The notes under the pieces are model-generated. The model did not search any database, was not told the origin of the DNA, and saw only the letters and a list, made by a program, of their open reading frames with translations. A stretch of DNA of 64,000 bases from CALBJU01 sp965247125. GTDB lineage: Bacteria; Bacteroidota; Rhodothermia; Rhodothermales; UBA10348. The translations under genes and the position numbers were made by a program. Below are positions 8,844 to 17,761 of the stretch, one piece after another. Numbering within the stretch: the first letter of the stretch is position 1; every line of letters begins with the position of its first letter. The stretch covers positions 1,674,001-1,738,000 of the forward strand of contig CBDFGO010000003.1 in NCBI GenBank assembly GCA_965247125.1. Direction: 5' to 3'.

Positions 8844-11438
8844 ATGGAAGAACACAATCCTCGGATAATTCCGATCAATATTGAGGAGGAAATGAAGTCC
8901 TCCTACATCGATTATTCGATGTCGGTAATCGTCAGTCGGGCCCTTCCCGATGTCAGAGATGGACTCAAGCCCGTACACCGGCGCGTTCTCTACGGAATGA
9001 ACGAACTGGGAATGGGTGCGGGAGCGACGTACAAGAAAAGTGCCCGCCTGGTTGGAGACGTGATGGGTAAGTATCACCCGCACGGAGACTCCGCAATTTA
9101 CGATACCATGGTTCGCATGGCCCAGGATTTTTCCATGCGAGCCCCCCTCGTCGATGGGCAGGGAAACTTCGGCTCGGTGGATGGAGACGGCGCGGCGGCC
9201 ATGCGGTACACGGAGGCCCGAATGACCCGGGTTGCCGAGGAAATGCTGAGGGACCTTGGCAAGGACACCGTGGATTTCCAGGATAACTTCGACGGCTCCC
9301 TGAGGGAACCCGAGGTTCTACCTGCTGCCATTCCCAATCTTCTCGTCAATGGATCTGACGGTATTGCGGTCGGGATGGCTACCAAGATTCCTCCACACAA
9401 TCTTGGGGAGGTGATCACTGCGACCGTAGCCTACATCGACAACAATGACATCTCCATAGATGAGCTCGTGGAAATCATGCCCGCCCCTGATTTTCCTACC
9501 GGCGGCATTATATACGGGCATACCGAAGTGCGGCAGGCTTATCACACCGGCCGCGGTCGGGTCGTGATGCGCGGCAAGTTTCACGAAGAAGAGGTTCGCC
9601 CTGGTCGATATGCCCTCATCGCAACAGAAATCCCTTACCAGGTAAACAAAAGCGCGCTGATAGAAAAAATCGCCCTGCTCGCGCGAGATAAGAAGATTGA
9701 AGGTATCTCTGATCTTCGTGACGAGTCCGATCGCGACGGAATGCGCATCGTTATCGAACTAAAACGTGACGCTGTACCTCTGGTCGTACAGAATCAGCTC
9801 TACAAGTTCACACAGTTCCAGCACACGTTCGGGATGAATGTCGTTGCGCTGGTTCACGGCAGACCGAAAACTCTCAACCTGAAGGAGATGATCGGCCACT
9901 ATGTCGATCACAGGCATGAGGTTGTCAGACGGCGAACCGAATTCGAGCTACACAAGGCCGAAGATCGAGCTCATGTGTTGGAGGGCTTGACCGTAGCTCT
10001 GGATAATCTGGACGCCGTCATATCCATCATTCGCCATTCGAAGGACGCGGAAGAAGCACGGAATAACCTGATGATCGGTGCATTCCCGTCCAAGCTCACG
10101 AAATCCCAGCTCGAAAAACTGGGCCTCCCAACCGATGGAAAATCTCTTTTTTCCCTCACCGAAATTCAAGCCAAGGCGATTCTCGAACTCCGCCTGCAGC
10201 GTCTGACGGGCCTTGAGCGGCAGAAAATTGAAGATGAGTATGCGGAAGTCCTGAAGGAGATCGCACGCCTGAAGGAAATTCTGGGCGATCATGGCTTGAG
10301 GATGGCCATCATCAGGTCCGAACTGTTGGAGATGCGTGAGAAATACGGCGATGAACGCAGAACGGAGATCGACTATACCGGCGGCGGAGATATTTTCATC
10401 GAAGATCTAATCGAAGATGATCAGATGGTGGTGTCCATCTCCCATCAGGGCTTAATCAAGCGCACCAGTTCCACGGAATACAGCGCACAGGGACGTGGTG
10501 GAATCGGTAAGCGCGGCACCGCGATGAGGGACGAAGATTTTGTCGAGCACCTCTTTGTCGGCAACAATCACGACTACCTGCTCTTCTTTACCGATCAGGG
10601 ACGGTGCTATTGGCTCCGTATCTACGAAATTCCGGAGGGAAGCCGCGTCAGCAAGGGGCGATCGATACGCAATTGCATCCAAATCGGCCCAGATGATCGT
10701 ATTCGAGCCATTCTACCGGTTTCCAAGGACAATTTCAGGAGTCAGGAATTCCTCGATTCACATTTCGTTCTGATGGCCACAAAGAGCGGAAAAGTGAAGA
10801 AAACCAGCCTGGAAGCCTTCTCTCGTCCGCGGATAGACGGAATCATCGGTATATCAATTGTCGACGGCGATGAACTGATCGAAGCCCACCTCACCGATGG
10901 TAGCGCGAACGTTATGATCGCTTCGTCGAGTGGCGTCTGTATCCGATTCAATGAATCAGATGCCCGTTCTATGGGTCGGAATACGCGTGGTGTACGTGGG
11001 ATCCGCCTGGTAGAAGGACATCATGCTATCGGAATGATCGTCGTAGATGATGAGGCTCGTGACATCCTGACGATCAGCGCAAACGGATACGGGAAACGAA
11101 CCGCTCTCGAGGGTTATCGACTGCAGTCGCGGGGTGGAAAAGGAATCATTGCTCAGAAAACGAATTCCAAGACCGGACCGATCGTCGCCATTAAAGGTGT
11201 ACTCGAGCAGAACGACCTCATGATTTCAACTGTCGGTGGAATCATGATCCGGATGGACATCGGCTCGATATCGCGACTCGGAAGAAATACGCAGGGTGTT
11301 CGGGTCATCAAACTTCGCGACGGTGACTCCATTGCTGACGTGACGAAGATCATTGTCGAGGAGAACGGGGACGACTCCATGGCAGGAGAAGAGAATCCCG
11401 AATCCAACGAGTCAAGTTCAACTGAATCGACGGATTAA
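8844..11438 (+). CDS. gyrA: DNA gyrase subunit A
   Basis: Type IIA topoisomerase subunit that breaks and rejoins DNA while GyrB supplies ATP-driven supercoiling. At 864 residues it is full length. The catalytic tyrosine is Tyr122 in AMRYTEAR, and the quinolone-pocket residues Ser83 and Asp87 (HGDSAIYD) are the unmutated, drug-sensitive type, with numbering that matches E. coli. The C-terminal beta-pinwheel carries a GyrA-box-like QSRGGKG, which argues for GyrA over ParC, and the protein ends in an acidic Ser/Glu-rich tail. The ATG at 8844 starts the conserved N-terminus; no strong Shine-Dalgarno sequence is visible upstream. gyrB is not in the window. Confidence 0.98.
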   Translation: MEEHNPRIIPINIEEEMKSSYIDYSMSVIVSRALPDVRDGLKPVHRRVLYGMNELGMGAGATYKKSARLVGDVMGKYHPHGDSAIYDTMVRMAQDFSMRAPLVDGQGNFGSVDGDGAAAMRYTEARMTRVAEEMLRDLGKDTVDFQDNFDGSLREPEVLPAAIPNLLVNGSDGIAVGMATKIPPHNLGEVITATVAYIDNNDISIDELVEIMPAPDFPTGGIIYGHTEVRQAYHTGRGRVVMRGKFHEEEVRPGRYALIATEIPYQVNKSALIEKIALLARDKKIEGISDLRDESDRDGMRIVIELKRDAVPLVVQNQLYKFTQFQHTFGMNVVALVHGRPKTLNLKEMIGHYVDHRHEVVRRRTEFELHKAEDRAHVLEGLTVALDNLDAVISIIRHSKDAEEARNNLMIGAFPSKLTKSQLEKLGLPTDGKSLFSLTEIQAKAILELRLQRLTGLERQKIEDEYAEVLKEIARLKEILGDHGLRMAIIRSELLEMREKYGDERRTEIDYTGGGDIFIEDLIEDDQMVVSISHQGLIKRTSSTEYSAQGRGGIGKRGTAMRDEDFVEHLFVGNNHDYLLFFTDQGRCYWLRIYEIPEGSRVSKGRSIRNCIQIGPDDRIRAILPVSKDNFRSQEFLDSHFVLMATKSGKVKKTSLEAFSRPRIDGIIGISIVDGDELIEAHLTDGSANVMIASSSGVCIRFNESDARSMGRNTRGVRGIRLVEGHHAIGMIVVDDEARDILTISANGYGKRTALEGYRLQSRGGKGIIAQKTNSKTGPIVAIKGVLEQNDLMISTVGGIMIRMDIGSISRLGRNTQGVRVIKLRDGDSIADVTKIIVEENGDDSMAGEENPESNESSSTESTD

Positions 11439-11494
11439 ACGCATCTGAGACGAACGACCTCCGTATACCTCTTTTTCATCAATAGGAAGACTCA

Positions 11495-12274
11495 ATGACT
11501 AAAAAGATTTTTGTCGTGGCAGTGGCCATGTCCGCTACGTCCATCTGTTCCCTTTCGGCCCTGGCCCAGGATTTGTCAACCGCGCGCGGCGTACTTGAAG
11601 CCCACGTCGAGGCGACTGGGGGAATGGATGCGTGGAATGCCGTTGAAGACTTGCATGTCGAAGCGTTAGTCGAGGTCGAAACTCCAATGGGAGCGCTCGG
11701 CATCGAAATGAGCATGTGGTCAATCTTTCCGGGATACGGGTTCACCGACATGAAGCTGAGTTCAGGCCCGGACGGAATCCCCCCGGAAATGGTGAATATG
11801 AAAGCGTACTACACCCCGCTGGAGGGATGGCTGGAAAATGCCCAGGGTAGGCAGGATCTGAACGATCTGGCGCCGCAGATGAGACAGCAATTTGTGCGAT
11901 CATCCCCGAAAAACGCGCTGACCTACATTGCCATGCACGATTCCTTGTTGGTCTTGCACGATGCAAGCACTTTCGACGGTCACGACGTCTATGTTGTAGG
12001 TATCACGACCTTCGGAATCCAAAGCAAGATCATGATCGACAAAGAATCCCTGCTCATGTTGGCACAGGAAGTCGATACACCGGCTGGTGCGGCGACAACC
12101 GTTTTCGGTGAGTACATGAAGATCGATGGTCTCCTGTTCTCCAGCGGACAAGTCACAGAGTCTACTCAGCAAAACTCGTCTATCTCGTTCTCAACCATTG
12201 AGATCAACACCGGCCTGACTCCTGCGCAGCTCGCTGCCAAGTCAGGAGCGCGGGCCGCTGCGACACCCGAATAA
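11495..12274 (+). CDS. Secreted LolA-like outer-membrane lipoprotein-sorting-type protein
   Basis: A 259-residue exported protein with a clear signal peptide (about 1-25, ending SALAQ). The mature part begins with a pattern like 'ARGVLEAHVEATGG', typical of the LolA/LppX-like fold family in Bacteroidota, whose members have a half-open barrel that binds lipid or lipoprotein acyl chains. No cysteine lipobox is present, so it is probably free in the periplasm. AGGAAG lies just before the ATG. It follows gyrA by 56 bases and ends before a strong bidirectional terminator. The fold assignment is by eye from the N-terminal pattern; the ligand is unknown. Confidence 0.55.
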   Translation: MTKKIFVVAVAMSATSICSLSALAQDLSTARGVLEAHVEATGGMDAWNAVEDLHVEALVEVETPMGALGIEMSMWSIFPGYGFTDMKLSSGPDGIPPEMVNMKAYYTPLEGWLENAQGRQDLNDLAPQMRQQFVRSSPKNALTYIAMHDSLLVLHDASTFDGHDVYVVGITTFGIQSKIMIDKESLLMLAQEVDTPAGAATTVFGEYMKIDGLLFSSGQVTESTQQNSSISFSTIEINTGLTPAQLAAKSGARAAATPE

Positions 12275-12314
12275 TAATCTCGGTCTGAGATCATCTCCGT
12301 CCGGGATTGAAATG

Positions 12315-12350
12315 AAAAGGGAGGTGCCGTTCAGGCACCTCCCTTTTTTT
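12315..12350. terminator. Bidirectional intrinsic terminator
   Basis: Perfect 14-base inverted repeat (12315-12328 with 12334-12347) with a 5-base loop, A-tract on the left and T-tract on the right. It lies between convergent genes ending at 12274 (+) and 12380 (-) and can serve both. Confidence 0.93.
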
Positions 12351-12379
12351 ATAAGATCACTTCAGGCAGGATATATGGG

Positions 12380-13777
12380 CTAAGCGTCCACCAGGGTTTC
12401 GGTCACTCCGTTCTCGCTATGATCTCCCTGACTTTCGCCTTCCATCTCAAGGATAATCTTCCGGATCAGATCGATTCCGGTTCCGATTTCCTCCTCAGTG
12501 ATCGTCAGCGGAGAGCGAAATCGCACCGAAAGATCGCCGCAGCCCAGAATGATCATCCCTTCGTCATAGCACCGGTCGAGGAGTTTGTCGCGAAATTCGC
12601 CCGAGGGCACATCCACCGCGCAAAATAATCCAGCTCCACGAACATTCGAAACGGAGTTCGTCTCTTCGGTCAGTGTGTGAAGCAGACTCATCAGATGCGC
12701 GCCCACAACGTTGGCGTTTTCGACCAGATTGTCTTCTTCAATAATCTCGAGAATGCGGTCAAAACGAACCATATCGACCAGATTACCGCCCCAAGTAGAG
12801 TTTAGCCGGCTACCCATCTTGAAGACATGGTCTTCGACCTCATCCAGGCGACGACCCGCCAAAATGCCGCAAACCTGCGTCTTTTTACCGAATGAAATGA
12901 TATCCGGCTCCACACCGATCGCTTGATGGGCCCAGAATGTGCCGGTCATGCCAACACCTGTCTGTACCTCATCGAAAATCAGCAATGCATCGTTTTCCAG
13001 GCAAAGATCCTTCAGTGCTTGTAAAAACTCCTTTCTGAAGTGGTTGTCACCACCTTCTCCCTGGATAGGTTCGATGAGGATACACGCGATTTCATCTTTC
13101 AGCGTTTCGAAATACTGTTCTGCCTCATTGAGCGCTGCCTGCTCCCGACGAATGAGGTCATCCATGTGATCCTCCATCGGGAATACAATCTTCGGATTCG
13201 ATACACGGGGCCAGTCGAACAGCGGAAAATGCATCGTCTTCCGAGGATCGGAGGTATTTGTGAGGCTTAGTGTGTATCCCGTCCGACCGTGGAACGCCTG
13301 GTCAAAATGGAGGACCTTGTGGCCCAGCTCCTTCCCATATCCCTTCTGATAATTCTTGCGAACCTTCCAGTCAAACGCAGTCTTCAGCGCATTTTCTACC
13401 GCAAGTGCTCCTCCTGATACGAAAAACGCATACGGCAGATAGTCCGGCTTGGCGATACGACCAAATGTATTGAGGAATCGAGCCATGTGAACGGTCCGAA
13501 CATCCGAGTTCGTGACCTTGTTCATCGCCGCATCGAGGAGTCGTGATTTAAAATCTTCGTCGTTGATCATCTTGGGATGATTCATTCCCACAGAACTCGA
13601 GGCATAAAATCCGAAGAAATCCATGTACGCTCTATCCGTACGTTCGTCTACCAGATCGATTCCGCTGCTCGACTGCGTTCCCAACACGAGAGGAATCATT
13701 CCCTCTGCATTGGTGTGTTCTTTGAAAATTCCTTCTACCTGATCGGGCGTAATCGTTTTGGCGTCCGCTACTTCCAT
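12380..13777 (-). CDS. lat: L-lysine 6-aminotransferase
   Basis: PLP-dependent class III aminotransferase that moves the epsilon-amino group of lysine to 2-oxoglutarate, giving 2-aminoadipate semialdehyde (piperideine-6-carboxylate). The sequence carries FFVSGGALAVENALK, the LIFDEVQTGVGMTG metal/PLP region and the Schiff-base lysine in SFGKKTQVCG, and its 465-467 residue length fits the Lat family. The frame starts ATG-AAT-ATG; a GAGGAG Shine-Dalgarno lies only one base from the first ATG (13783) but about seven from the second (13777), so I prefer the second. It is divergent from lipA. In other bacteria Lat acts in lysine catabolism or beta-lactam precursor supply; no beta-lactam genes are here, so catabolism or osmolyte supply is more likely. 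Confidence 0.88.
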   Translation of the reverse strand: MEVADAKTITPDQVEGIFKEHTNAEGMIPLVLGTQSSSGIDLVDERTDRAYMDFFGFYASSSVGMNHPKMINDEDFKSRLLDAAMNKVTNSDVRTVHMARFLNTFGRIAKPDYLPYAFFVSGGALAVENALKTAFDWKVRKNYQKGYGKELGHKVLHFDQAFHGRTGYTLSLTNTSDPRKTMHFPLFDWPRVSNPKIVFPMEDHMDDLIRREQAALNEAEQYFETLKDEIACILIEPIQGEGGDNHFRKEFLQALKDLCLENDALLIFDEVQTGVGMTGTFWAHQAIGVEPDIISFGKKTQVCGILAGRRLDEVEDHVFKMGSRLNSTWGGNLVDMVRFDRILEIIEEDNLVENANVVGAHLMSLLHTLTEETNSVSNVRGAGLFCAVDVPSGEFRDKLLDRCYDEGMIILGCGDLSVRFRSPLTITEEEIGTGIDLIRKIILEMEGESQGDHSENGVTETLVDA

Positions 13778-13959
13778 ATTCATTCTCCTCTTCTGAAGTC
13801 CGTTATGGCTCTATTCAAAGCTGTTTGACAGCTTTTGAGCAGACTGAAAGATAGCGTATCGGGGGGACAGTTCATCGCCTGAAGGACTCAATTCAGGGAT
13901 CATTCAAACGCCGAAAAGGTTGGTGAAATGCCCGATTTAAGACGAATACGCCGCTCAAA

Positions 13960-14946
13960 ATGGAAGTGCCACGGAAACCTCTCCGCCCCGGAGACATCAA
14001 GCTGAAAACGCCTGCCCTCGTGAAAACGACGGCCACTGTGAGAGCAGAGGCTGTCGATGGCCTCATGGAGTTACCCGTCATCACCTCTCCCCTTCCAGAC
14101 AGTGTTCGGGGCAAACGACCCGATTGGCTCCGCGTGAAGCTTCCATACGGCGAAACGTATAGAAATATTGTCGAAACGATCGAGTCCAACGACCTGCACA
14201 CGGTATGTCAGAGCGCTCGGTGTCCAAATATTGGAGAGTGTTGGACCTCCGGCACAGCGACCTTTATGATCCTGGGTAACGTGTGTACCCGAAGCTGCGG
14301 CTTCTGCGCCGTCATGACGGGGCGCCCCAGCGAGGGATTGGACTGGGACGAACCGAACAGGGTTGCCCACGCCGCGAAGACGATGGGACTCAAACACGCA
14401 GTCGTCACCAGTGTAAACCGTGACGAGCGGGAAGACGGCGGTGCACCGATCTTCGCTGAAACCATGAAGCGCCTCCGTGAAGAAATTCCGGGTGTGACCA
14501 TCGAGGTGCTCATTCCTGACTTCCGGGGAATCTGGGACGCGCTTCAAGTTGTCATTGATGCCCGACCAGAAGTGCTGAATCATAATATGGAGACCGTTCC
14601 CCGCCTCTACAAACGGGTCCGACCCCAAGCCATCTACCAACGCTCTCTGGACGTGTTGAATAGATCCAAGGAGCAAGGCCTTCGAACCAAAAGCGGAATC
14701 ATGGTGGGACTCGGTGAGACGGAGGAAGAAGTTCTCAAGTTGATGGATGACTATGTGGAAATCGGTCTCGACGTCATGACGATCGGTCAGTATCTGCAGC
14801 CCACGCGCATGCATCTTCCCGTCGATGAGTACATCCATCCGGATGTGTTCGAGTGGTATAAGGAAATTGGGGAGTCAAAGGGCATTGAGCACGTCGAAAG
14901 CGGCCCCCTCGTTCGTTCTTCGTATCATGCCGAGCGGCACGTCTAA
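13960..14946 (+). CDS. lipA: Lipoyl synthase
   Basis: Radical SAM enzyme that inserts two sulfurs into protein-bound octanoyl chains to make lipoyl groups. The auxiliary [4Fe-4S] cluster cysteines are Cys83, Cys88 and Cys94 (CQSARCPNIGEC), the radical SAM cysteines are Cys109, Cys113 and Cys116 (CTRSCGFC), and the C-terminal RSSY serine that ligates the auxiliary cluster is present at about 320. At 328 residues it is slightly longer than usual because of a 30-35 residue N-terminal extension; an internal ATG at 14065 is a possible alternative start. Divergent from lat across 182 bases. A CPBP protein gene follows 18 bases later. Confidence 0.97.
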   Translation: MEVPRKPLRPGDIKLKTPALVKTTATVRAEAVDGLMELPVITSPLPDSVRGKRPDWLRVKLPYGETYRNIVETIESNDLHTVCQSARCPNIGECWTSGTATFMILGNVCTRSCGFCAVMTGRPSEGLDWDEPNRVAHAAKTMGLKHAVVTSVNRDEREDGGAPIFAETMKRLREEIPGVTIEVLIPDFRGIWDALQVVIDARPEVLNHNMETVPRLYKRVRPQAIYQRSLDVLNRSKEQGLRTKSGIMVGLGETEEEVLKLMDDYVEIGLDVMTIGQYLQPTRMHLPVDEYIHPDVFEWYKEIGESKGIEHVESGPLVRSSYHAERHV

Positions 14947-14964
14947 CGGATAACACAAACGGGT

Positions 14965-15753
14965 ATGAGCCTCACCATCAGAGGTGAATTGGCGCGGGCG
15001 CAAAACGCACTCAAGAGAGTCGACCTTCAGACAGCTGTAGTTCTGCTTTTCGCAGCATTGTCGGTCATCTTGCAGATGAAATTAGGCGACAGAGGGCTTT
15101 TCCGGAGGGAAATCGCTCCAATTCTGGGCATCGAACAGCCTGGACTGGCCTCCTGGATATGGTGGTTTGGCATGCAGGGATTCCTCGGGTTCATCCTTCC
15201 CGTCTACATCCTCCGATTTGGCTTCCGAGTACCGGTCCGCGTGATGGGTCTGGGACGAGGGGACCACAAATTCGCCCTCCGTGTTGCGGCGATTTATCTT
15301 CCTGTCGTACTCATCGGGACATGGTTTCTGTCCGATTCAGCTTCGTTTCAGGAGAATTATCCCCACTTCGTTCCGGCCACGCAGGACTGGAACGTGTTTC
15401 TCATTTACGAGGCATTTTTCCTTTTCTACTGGATGGGATGGGAATATCTGTGGCGCGGTTTCGTGCTGTTCGGCACGGCTCGCACCTTCGGAATTATGGC
15501 CATATTTGTACAGGCCGTCCCCTTCGCCATCCTGCATTTTGACAAGCCACTGCCCGAGGCCCTCCTCTCGATTGTGGGTGGGGTGTTACTCGGCGCGCTT
15601 GTCTGGCGAGCGAGAAGCTTCTGGATTGCCGTACCGATACACGCGGCACAGATGCTGATCATCGATCTCTGGTGCACGTTTAGAATTCGTACAGGAGTAT
15701 CAGGAAAAGGGCCAGCAGCACTGTTGGAGATGTTTCGAGCTCTCGGAGAATAG
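14965..15753 (+). CDS. CPBP-family intramembrane protease-like protein
   Basis: A 262-residue multi-pass membrane protein of the CPBP/CAAX-protease-like (ABI) family. Hydrophobic segments lie at about 25-45, 62-82, 105-125, 147-165, 178-195 and 205-222. Family motifs are visible: a W-E-x-x-x-R-G motif (GWEYLWRG), in which the first glutamate of the usual EExxxR is tryptophan, and a second motif with histidine in FAILHFDK. These residues form the proteolytic site in active members. Directly downstream of lipA, so possibly cotranscribed. Substrate unknown. Confidence 0.72.
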   Translation: MSLTIRGELARAQNALKRVDLQTAVVLLFAALSVILQMKLGDRGLFRREIAPILGIEQPGLASWIWWFGMQGFLGFILPVYILRFGFRVPVRVMGLGRGDHKFALRVAAIYLPVVLIGTWFLSDSASFQENYPHFVPATQDWNVFLIYEAFFLFYWMGWEYLWRGFVLFGTARTFGIMAIFVQAVPFAILHFDKPLPEALLSIVGGVLLGALVWRARSFWIAVPIHAAQMLIIDLWCTFRIRTGVSGKGPAALLEMFRALGE

Positions 15754-15800
15754 CAGCTGCTCACAGGCCCTACCTCACAATCACCATCCGGCGAGATCTA

Positions 15801-16721
15801 CTACCAGGAATACGTCAACGTCAGAATGTGGGCAGGACCGCCAAATCCGTCTTCGAACGGCAATACTGCATAGTCGAAGACGAGATCGGTGATTTCGAGT
15901 CCAATGCCGGCAGAGTATTCACGTAGTGGATCGTTCGAGAGATACCCAATCCTTGCAGTGACCGTTTCGAGGACCTCTCCGGACACTCCAATATGGAGCT
16001 GAGTTGCCTCGGTGACATAGTTTCGGGAAATCTCGAAGATCAGAGACGTGGATAATAGACTTGCACCATCTACGGCAGTCACCATTCTGAATGGGAATAT
16101 TTCCACCCCTGCTCGCACAATATTGGGAAGCTCTGTCGCCTCGGCATTAAGTTTTTCCATTTTGCCGAGGTTCGAGTAGGAAGCACCCAGGTGAATTCCT
16201 CCATCCATCAAATCGGTCTGGACACCGAGATCGAAGCCATACCCATTTGCTGAGTTGGCAAAAATTCGCTCCGACAGAAATTTTACGGAGACACCGGCTC
16301 GAAAAGGGCCCATGGCTCTTGCCACCGAAGCGCCGACACTAACAAACTGTGCATCGAAAAATCCATCCGATTCTCCAGGTGTCTGACGAGCCTCAAGACC
16401 GCCCGAACTCGTCGCGACGGCGAATATTCCCAATCCGGTTTTTTCTCCGATAGAAAAGGCCCCTGTCAAGGCGTAGGTTCGAATGTCAGCTATCCACACG
16501 TGATGGGAAACACCGATTTCTCTGGTCCCACTCGAGGCCAGTCCCGCGGGATTCCAGTACGTAGCCGATGCTCCCCTGGCGGTTGCCACGCCCGCACCCC
16601 CTCGTGCCAGCGCCTCGGCGTTCGTACCCAGCGCCAGAAATGATAGACCAGATCCCTGAGCCGCCGCGCTCCTGTCAGAAACGACGGCCAAAATCATCAG
16701 GCATGTGATAACTAAGCGCAT
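15801..16721 (-). CDS. PorV/PorQ-family outer-membrane protein
   Basis: A 306-residue predicted outer-membrane barrel. Signal peptide about 1-22 (ending AAAQ), then the family signature LALGTNAEALARGGAGVA and ATYWNPAGL, followed by repeated amphipathic strands and a C-terminal LTLTYSW with the terminal aromatic residue typical of beta-barrel proteins. It is the last gene of a minus-strand operon: 14 bases separate it from a second PorV/PorQ-type gene, which overlaps an Asp-box exoprotein with a sorting-like C-terminus. A role in export or surface attachment of that protein is inferred from family knowledge and gene order. Confidence 0.8.
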   Translation of the reverse strand: MRLVITCLMILAVVSDRSAAAQGSGLSFLALGTNAEALARGGAGVATARGASATYWNPAGLASSGTREIGVSHHVWIADIRTYALTGAFSIGEKTGLGIFAVATSSGGLEARQTPGESDGFFDAQFVSVGASVARAMGPFRAGVSVKFLSERIFANSANGYGFDLGVQTDLMDGGIHLGASYSNLGKMEKLNAEATELPNIVRAGVEIFPFRMVTAVDGASLLSTSLIFEISRNYVTEATQLHIGVSGEVLETVTARIGYLSNDPLREYSAGIGLEITDLVFDYAVLPFEDGFGGPAHILTLTYSW

Positions 16722-16735
16722 GAGAGTTACTTAGG

Positions 16736-17761
16736 CTACAGAAACAGTTTAAGACTGATCAGATGCATGGTTCCGGCTGCTTTCGCCTCGTATCCGAATG
16801 CATACTCGGCCCGAAGTAAGAGCTCGCCCATCGGCTGTTCAGCCATGAATCCTACAGACGGACGTACGGAGTCGAGCACTTCACTACCCAGTTGTTCCAT
16901 TCCCGCCCGTATGGCGAAACCATCTGCTGGAACATACTCCGCGCCAAAACGAAAGCGAGATTCTCGAAATGTCAGACTCGTCTCTTCTCTCGTCTCAGCC
17001 GGCGAATCACCGAAAATACGCGTTACGAGGGTGAAGGAGTCTACGGTTGTCGTACGCGACTCAAACTCCGCAGACAGCAACAAGGTATTACTGAATCTTC
17101 GATTGGTCACCCCGAGACGAATTCGACGCGGAAACGAATCCGTCACATTTCTTCCTCCACTTCCAAGGTCGGATGAGTCCCAGGAATATCGGGCGAGCAT
17201 GTCATCCAGAACAATCGCGGTTGCCCACGAATCTGAGAGACGCACGGCCAACCCGATATCAACACCAATGGTTCGTGCAGGCTCCAGGCCATCAAACAGA
17301 TCAGTCCGGAATATCTGCAGATTGATACCACCACTGACCCTGTCGCTGAATCTGAGGCCGAAGGCCAGGAATCCCGCATATTCGTCGACGGAAAGATTGC
17401 CGGTGTGAAATCCACTGTTGTCCCTTCCATCAATGTCGGAGATCGCCGCGTGAATGATTCCGATCGCAAATCCAGCTCGCTGCTGCAAAGGGGCCCCAAT
17501 CTGCAAGAACTGCAGTGATCGGTCAAAGCTGAGAGTGGCAATTGAAGCTTCGAGATACTGGCCTTCGGCCAACGGAGCGTGTGCAGGATTGTAATAGGCA
17601 CTCGCCGCTCCGAATACATCAGCCGCGAGAGCATTTCCCATGGAGATTCCTCTGGCTCCGAAGCCAACCCTGGAGAAAGCTCCTGCGTACTGGGCCTGTG
17701 CACTCGCCGCCATCCCACAGGAGAAAACCAGAGCAAGGAGTATGCTGCGTAAAGTACTCAT
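16736..17761 (-). CDS. PorV/PorQ-family outer-membrane protein
   Basis: A 341-residue predicted barrel with a signal peptide (about 1-23, ending AQAQ) and the family signature VGFGARGISMGNALAA followed by ASAYYNPAH. Amphipathic strands run to the C-terminal MHLISLKLFL. It overlaps the upstream exoprotein gene by four bases (ATGA), so translation is probably coupled. Together with the next gene it makes a tandem pair of PorV/PorQ-like proteins behind one exported protein. Confidence 0.78.
   Translation of the reverse strand: MSTLRSILLALVFSCGMAASAQAQYAGAFSRVGFGARGISMGNALAADVFGAASAYYNPAHAPLAEGQYLEASIATLSFDRSLQFLQIGAPLQQRAGFAIGIIHAAISDIDGRDNSGFHTGNLSVDEYAGFLAFGLRFSDRVSGGINLQIFRTDLFDGLEPARTIGVDIGLAVRLSDSWATAIVLDDMLARYSWDSSDLGSGGRNVTDSFPRRIRLGVTNRRFSNTLLLSAEFESRTTTVDSFTLVTRIFGDSPAETREETSLTFRESRFRFGAEYVPADGFAIRAGMEQLGSEVLDSVRPSVGFMAEQPMGELLLRAEYAFGYEAKAAGTMHLISLKLFL

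Noticed and set aside
14071..14838. Long antisense frame of 255 codons inside lipA
   Set aside because: It mirrors codon bias of a certain gene on the other strand and has no recognisable domain.
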